Source: Paraburkholderia metrosideri (GTDB lineage: Bacteria; Pseudomonadota; Gammaproteobacteria; Burkholderiales; Burkholderiaceae). Taken from it: a stretch of DNA of 64,000 nucleotides. The notes below the pieces were generated by a model. It did not search any database. It was not told the origin of the DNA and saw nothing but the letters and a program-made list of their open reading frames with translations. Every line of letters starts with the position of its first letter. Position 1 is the first letter of the stretch. Of this stretch, positions 59,834-64,000 are shown piece after piece. Both the position numbers and the translations under genes were made by a program. The stretch is taken from contig NZ_CAJHCP010000002.1 of assembly GCF_904848625.1 (NCBI RefSeq), positions 434,001 through 498,000 of the forward strand, written 5' to 3'.

Positions 59834-61429
59834 ATGTCCAATCCTTCAGTTCCTCGCTCATCGTCTTCGGAAAACAACCCAGCGTTCGTGCTCGCCACCG
59901 CGTCGGCCACCTGCGCGCTGATCGTGCTGGATACCAATGTGGTAGCGGTCTCGCTGCCGTCTATTGCCCGCTCGTTTCACGCCAGTTTCGCCGACGTCGA
60001 ATGGGTGGTCAGCGCGTACATGGTCGCGTTCGCTGCCTGCCTGCTGCCGGCCGGCGCGCTGGCCGATCGTGTCGGCCGCAAGCGGATGCTGCTGATCGGC
60101 CTCGCCGTATTTTTTCTGGCGTCGCTCGGCTGCGGGATGGCGCCGTCGGCGCTAGCGCTGAACGTGGCGCGGGCGGTGAAGGGTGTCGGCGCGGCGATGT
60201 TGCTGACAGCGGCGCTTGCGGTGATCGCGAATAGTTTTAGCGAGGGACCCGCCCGGGTGCGCGCGTGGGCCGTCTGGGGCATGTGCATGGGACTCGCGAC
60301 CACGGTGGCGCCGCTGATTGGCGGCGTCATCACGCAATGGCTCGGCTGGCGCTGGATCTTTCTGCTCAACCTACCCGTCTGCGCGGTGCTCGCGTGCTGT
60401 GCGTCGCGTGCGCTTCGGGAGTCGCGCAACCCCGCGCCGGGGCCGCTCGACGGCGCCGGCAGTCTGCTGTTCGGACTCGCGCTAGCGCTGGGCATCTGGG
60501 CGCTGATCGAAGTGCCCACGGACGGCATCGCAAGCTGGCCCACGTGTGCGAGGCTCGTCGCGTGCGTGCTTCTGTTCGGCACGTTCATCCACGTGCAGCG
60601 GACCCGCGGACATGCAATGGTCGATCTGGCGTTGTTCCGGCAACCGCGCTTTGTTGCCGCCGTGCTGGCGATGTTCGGCTACGCGGCTTGCGCCCAGGTA
60701 ATGATGACGTTCCTGCCGCTGTATTTGCAGAACGCGTTCGGGTTGTCGGCGGTGGCGGCGGGTGTCGGCATGCTGCCGTTCGCGCTGGCGATGGTGATTG
60801 GGCCTTACATCGGCGCAGCGTTGGGAAAGCGGGTTCCACCGATCACGTTGCTATCCGCCGGTCTGCTCATCATCGCGCTCGGCAATCTGCTGACGGCGCT
60901 GGCCTCGGCGGCATCGACGGGATGGCTGGCAACCGGCAGCGAGCGCTATGCATGCGTCGCGCTCGGCATGATCGTGACGGGCCTGGGTGCGGGGATTCTG
61001 AACGGCGACACGCAGAAGGCGATCATGGCTTGCGTGCCGTCCCAGCGAACCGGCATGGCGTCCGGCATCAGTACGACGACCCGTTTCACGGCCATCGTCA
61101 CATCCGTCGGGGTGCTGGGCGCGGTGCTCGCGGCGCGCGCGCATGCCGTGTTTATTGCGGCCGCGCCGATGACGTCCGACGTCAAAGCCGCGCTCGACGC
61201 CGGTTTCATGTCGCGCGTTCTGGCCGGCGACACCGCGCAGGCCACCGCGCATCTGCCGGCCGGCGCGCGGGCCGCGCTCACGTCGGCGGCTCAGCTGAGC
61301 TTTGCCGGTGGCTTCGCGGCCGCATTGTGCGTGGCGGGGTTGGTGGCCGCGTCGGTCGCGATGGGGGTGTGGCTGCTCGGCGGCAGGCGCGAGACTGTAC
61401 GCACGCAGCCGATGGTGTCGAACGGATAG
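59834..61429 (+). CDS. DHA2-family (EmrB/QacA) MFS exporter
   Basis: A 531-residue protein from MSNPSVPRSSS with about 14 helices. Motifs: IVLDTNVVAVSLPSIARSF (DHA2 motif D1), GALADRVGRKRMLLIG (motif A) and a glycine-rich helix 5 segment (LATTVAPLIGGVITQWLGWRWIFLLN). Substrate unknown. Third DHA2 pump in the window. Probably controlled by the divergent LysR regulator. Confidence 0.88.
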   Translation: MSNPSVPRSSSSENNPAFVLATASATCALIVLDTNVVAVSLPSIARSFHASFADVEWVVSAYMVAFAACLLPAGALADRVGRKRMLLIGLAVFFLASLGCGMAPSALALNVARAVKGVGAAMLLTAALAVIANSFSEGPARVRAWAVWGMCMGLATTVAPLIGGVITQWLGWRWIFLLNLPVCAVLACCASRALRESRNPAPGPLDGAGSLLFGLALALGIWALIEVPTDGIASWPTCARLVACVLLFGTFIHVQRTRGHAMVDLALFRQPRFVAAVLAMFGYAACAQVMMTFLPLYLQNAFGLSAVAAGVGMLPFALAMVIGPYIGAALGKRVPPITLLSAGLLIIALGNLLTALASAASTGWLATGSERYACVALGMIVTGLGAGILNGDTQKAIMACVPSQRTGMASGISTTTRFTAIVTSVGVLGAVLAARAHAVFIAAAPMTSDVKAALDAGFMSRVLAGDTAQATAHLPAGARAALTSAAQLSFAGGFAAALCVAGLVAASVAMGVWLLGGRRETVRTQPMVSNG

Positions 61430-61553
61430 CGAATCGACGTGCCCTTGACGATCGTTTTCCGATATCGTGTGCTGCAAGCTCGCCGTAAAATGCGGGCGAA
61501 CGCTTTTTCGAGCCGCGGCCCGCGGCTCTCTGGTAACGCACCACACGACAACA

Positions 61554-62033
61554 ATGAGCCATCCGAACACCGAACTGATCGAACGTTTCTACACCGCCTT
61601 CCAGCGACGCGACGCGCAAACCATGGTCGCCTGCTATGCCGACGACGTCGTTTTCAGCGATCCCGCTTTCGGCGAACTACGCGGCGACGAAGCGCGCGAC
61701 ATGTGGCGCCTGCTGGTTGAGCGTGCGCAGGACTTCTCGCTGACGTTCGACAGCGTTGAAGCCGACGACCAGACGGGCCGCGCGCATTGGGTGGCCAGCT
61801 ATCTGTTCAGCCAGACAGGCCGCTCGGTCATCAACCGGATCGACGCGCGCTTTGTGTTTCGCGACGGTCTGATCGTCGAGCACCGCGATAGCTTCAGCTT
61901 GTATCAATGGCTGCGCCAGGCAATGGGTATCAGAGGGGCACTGCTCGGCTGGTCGCCGCTCGTGCATCGCGCGATCCGGGCGCAGGCACGCAGGGGGCTC
62001 GCGCTTTATCGTCAGCGTGAGGGGCGTGATTGA
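61554..62033 (+). CDS. NTF2-like (SnoaL) nuclear transport factor 2 family protein
   Basis: A 159-residue protein from MSHPNTEL. The cone-shaped fold signature ELIERFYTAFQRRDAQTMVACYADDVVFSDPAFGELRGDEARDMWRLL and HWVASYLFSQTGRSVINRIDARFVFRDGLIVEHRDSFSLYQWLRQAMG matches the SnoaL-like NTF2 group. Members are isomerases, dehydratases or ligand carriers. No catalytic pair can be assigned. The gene is followed by an unlinked hydroxylase gene after about 90 bp. Confidence 0.83.
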   Translation: MSHPNTELIERFYTAFQRRDAQTMVACYADDVVFSDPAFGELRGDEARDMWRLLVERAQDFSLTFDSVEADDQTGRAHWVASYLFSQTGRSVINRIDARFVFRDGLIVEHRDSFSLYQWLRQAMGIRGALLGWSPLVHRAIRAQARRGLALYRQREGRD

Positions 62034-62123
62034 CGCTGGTGCGTCACGCGGCGCGCCGCGTCGCACCTGGTATGATTCAGACGGTTGAATCCTTGTTCTT
62101 CAGGCAGACCAGCGAGGAGTGCC

Positions 62124-63008
62124 ATGCCAGTAGTCGATGCCGCGTGGGAAGCGTGGCTGAGCAGCAACGTGACGCGCGGCTGCAGTCCTGAGTCGATGAT
62201 CGAGGCAATGGTGGGCGCCGGGTTCGCCGCCCATGCCGCCAGTGCGGCGGTCAACCAGGCGTTTGGCCGGGCGCCGGCGGAGGTCGCCGCGACCAGCGGC
62301 GCCACGGCGGCCGCAACCGAGGCCGTGCTCGCCAGGGCTGCACCGCAAACCTATCAATACGACGACGCGCCGGTGGCGCGTGGCAATGTGATCCGTGCGG
62401 ATGATCGCGATGTGCGCGTGCTGATGCGCTGCGAACGGCCGCAGGTAATCGTGTTTGCCGATGTGTTGTCGGCGCAGGAGTGCGACGAGATGATCGAGCG
62501 TTCGCGGCATCGGCTGAAACGCTCTACCACGGTCAATCCCGCCACGGGCAAGGAGGACGTGATACGCAACCGGACCAGCGAAGGTATCTGGTATCAGCGT
62601 GGCGAAGACCCGTTCATCGAGAAGCTCGACCGGCGTATTGCGAGCCTGATGAACTGGCCGGTTGAAAACGGCGAAGGGCTGCAGATTCTTCACTACGGCA
62701 CCACCGGCGAGTACCGCCCGCATTTCGATTACTTTCCACCCGATCAACCGGGCAGTGCCGTTCATACCGCGCAAGGCGGTCAGCGGGTGGCGACGCTCGT
62801 CATCTATCTGAACGATGTCCCCGATGGCGGCGAAACGATTTTTCCTGAAGCGGGTATGTCGGTCGCGGCGAGCAAGGGCGGGGCGGTGTACTTCCGCTAC
62901 ATGAACGGTCAGCGTCAACTCGATCCGTTGACCTTGCATGGCGGTGCGCCCGTGCTGGGCGGCGACAAGTGGATCATGACGAAGTGGATGCGCGAGCGTG
63001 CTTACTGA
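62124..63008 (+). CDS. Prolyl 4-hydroxylase-like 2-oxoglutarate/Fe(II) oxygenase
   Basis: A 294-residue protein from MPVVDAAW with GAGGAG upstream. The N-terminal about 95 residues are a helical domain unlike other bacterial P4Hs. The catalytic double-stranded beta-helix follows: iron ligands in EYRPHFDYFPP (His and Asp) and LTLHGGAPV (His), plus the 2-oxoglutarate-binding Lys near DKWIMTKWMRE and the conserved segment LNDVPDGGETIFPEAGM. Bacterial P4Hs hydroxylate proline-rich proteins or EF-Tu; the target here is unknown. Confidence 0.87.
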   Translation: MPVVDAAWEAWLSSNVTRGCSPESMIEAMVGAGFAAHAASAAVNQAFGRAPAEVAATSGATAAATEAVLARAAPQTYQYDDAPVARGNVIRADDRDVRVLMRCERPQVIVFADVLSAQECDEMIERSRHRLKRSTTVNPATGKEDVIRNRTSEGIWYQRGEDPFIEKLDRRIASLMNWPVENGEGLQILHYGTTGEYRPHFDYFPPDQPGSAVHTAQGGQRVATLVIYLNDVPDGGETIFPEAGMSVAASKGGAVYFRYMNGQRQLDPLTLHGGAPVLGGDKWIMTKWMRERAY

Positions 63009-63047
63009 GGTAGTGGCCGACGCGCACGCCGCGGCGTTTTTTCTGCG

Positions 63048-63783
63048 TTAGTCGGCTGCCTGACCGGCGGCTGCATTGCCGGTGGAAGAGCCCGTGAACC
63101 ACTGCTTCAATGCGCTGCGGCCCGTTGTATATCCCATTCTCATGATCATCAGGCCGATGGCTGCGCCAGCAATCTGATCGAGCATCGGCAGACCCGCCAG
63201 GCTGCCTGCGAGGCCCAACGTGGCGACCAATGCCGACACGGCATCAACGCGCGCATGCAACGCGCTCGCCATCAGCAGCGATGAACCGGTGCGACGGCTT
63301 TCGGCACGCAGATAGCGGAACAGTGCTTCCTTGGTGACCATGACGAAGCCGCTCACGGCAAGCGCGCCGACATGCATCGCGGTGCTGCCGGTCAACGCCG
63401 ATGTTTGCGACACGCTATTCCACAGCATTTCTGTTGCGGTGACGATCAGTACCGCCGCGATGAACAGCGACGCGAGCGACTGCTCGACGCTGTTATCGGC
63501 ACTGTGCGCGGGATGTGCGTTGCGCCCGTTGCGGGTCTTCGCACTCAGGTGCTTTGCGCTGAAGTACAGCACGATCAGCACGACGGCGTCGGCGGCCAGA
63601 TCGCTGAGTGTGTGAATGCCGTCCGCGAACAGGCCATCCGAATTGGCAGTGAGGCCGAGCGCGATTTGCATCGATGAGAGAAACGCGTTGAGCAGCGCGC
63701 TGGCGGAGGCGGCCTTAAACAAGGTGGCCGCCGCTCAGAGCTGCACGGCGTTCGCGGCTGTCGCACTCGATAGACTGTGGCAT
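63048..63783 (-). pseudogene. Cation diffusion facilitator, frameshifted near its start and lacking the C-terminal domain
   Basis: The main frame (63048-63722) encodes five to six membrane helices of the CDF family with both metal-site segments: ADGIHTLSDLAAD and LHARVDAVSAL. It has no ATG. A different frame starting at the ATG 63783 gives MPQSIECDSRERRAALSGGHLV, a fitting N-terminus, and then hits TAA at 63717. Removing one base from the TTT at 63717-63719 joins the two as HLVKAASASALLNAFLSSMQI. Either a sequencing error or a recent frameshift. The protein also stops right after the last helix, without the usual soluble C-terminal domain. Confidence 0.65.
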
Positions 63784-64000
63784 GGGTTGGGACGGTTTCT
63801 GTTTGTCGCAGCAAGTTACCTGCCGAAAGTTGCAGTCCGATGACAACGCCGGGATCGTCATGATTGGCGCGCAGCGAAGAAGCGCCCGTGGGGGCGCTCG
63901 CAGTGCGCGGGTGACCTTGCCGGTCGACGAGGGGTCCAGGCAGATGAGCTGCCTAGGTGCGGGGGGGGCGCGTCTCTTCTTATTCTTCTAACGCGCTTTT
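63784..64000. other. Right-hand end, no gene seen
   Basis: No convincing ORF. A hairpin AGCGCCC (63881-63887) with GGGCGCT (63892-63898) has no T run. A G-rich stretch follows at 63960-63968. Confidence 0.4.

Noticed and set aside
60265..61488. 407-codon frame overlapping the DHA2 exporter
   Set aside because: Out-of-frame shadow, Arg-rich, no membrane segments.

Overview
The window is about 64 kb of high-GC bacterial chromosome. It has long ORFs on both strands, short intergenic gaps and no rRNA, tRNA, CRISPR array or insertion sequence that I can see. The protein families and gene style (MHS and DHA2 transporters, many LysR/TetR/GntR regulators, PA2169-type and BON stress proteins, a separately located rpoN, a CpaE/TadZ-like ATPase) point to Burkholderiaceae, most likely Paraburkholderia. 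That is inference from protein character, not a database result.

Layout. 0-8 kb: a 5'-truncated MHS symporter, a TetR-MFS efflux pair, a YodC-like small protein, an M20 peptidase and an Ldh-type dehydrogenase. 7.9-20 kb: a gmr-like PAS-GGDEF-EAL protein, a full-length Lhr helicase, an aldo/keto reductase, a divergent AhpD-like/AraC pair, a FUSC protein and a CPA antiporter. 19.8-27.2 kb: a block of small stress-type genes (DUF3175, PRC-barrel, topoisomerase IB, acidic protein, DJ-1/PfpI, DUF4142, DUF1488, glycine-zipper protein, DUF2383, BON). 27.6-31.3 kb: rpoN, an aminotransferase and a GntR/FadR regulator. 31.5-34.5 kb: lutABC behind a near-consensus sigma70 promoter with a TTGGT-N3-ACCAA operator at its start point. 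34.5-38.5 kb: a VRR-NUC (FAN1-like) nuclease overlapping a nuclease-helicase fusion, behind a textbook LexA box. 38.5-44.5 kb: a YbiO-like MscS channel, a LysR regulator facing a truncated ubiD remnant, and a DHA2 exporter. 44.6-49.1 kb: a VpsR-like sigma54 activator and a TadZ/CpaE-like ATPase separated by 1.4 kb of non-coding DNA that holds a perfect 26-bp palindrome and -24/-12 promoter candidates. 49.3 kb: a NAMPT-type enzyme. 50.8-58 kb: a molybdenum locus (fused modBC, modA, a lipoprotein, a short SUOX-like protein, a nifQ-like gene, a TOBE-less modE, a DUF2325 gene) tied together by matching 24-bp ModE-type boxes. 58-64 kb: a hypothetical protein, a LysR/MFS divergent pair, an NTF2-like protein, a prolyl 4-hydroxylase-like protein and a frameshifted CDF transporter.

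How it fits together. Four regulatory circuits can be read directly from the DNA. (1) -24/-12 promoters precede rpoN itself and several neighbouring stress genes, suggesting a local sigma54 stress regulon. (2) A LexA box, with a stem that covers the start codon, controls a DNA-repair nuclease/helicase operon just downstream of lutABC. (3) ModE boxes link molybdate uptake, nifQ, a SUOX-like protein and a DUF2325 gene. (4) A VpsR-like activator next to a long palindrome and sigma54 promoters probably drives a small unknown protein plus an orphan TadZ-like ATPase. Circuits 1 and 4 are the best candidates for undescribed biology.
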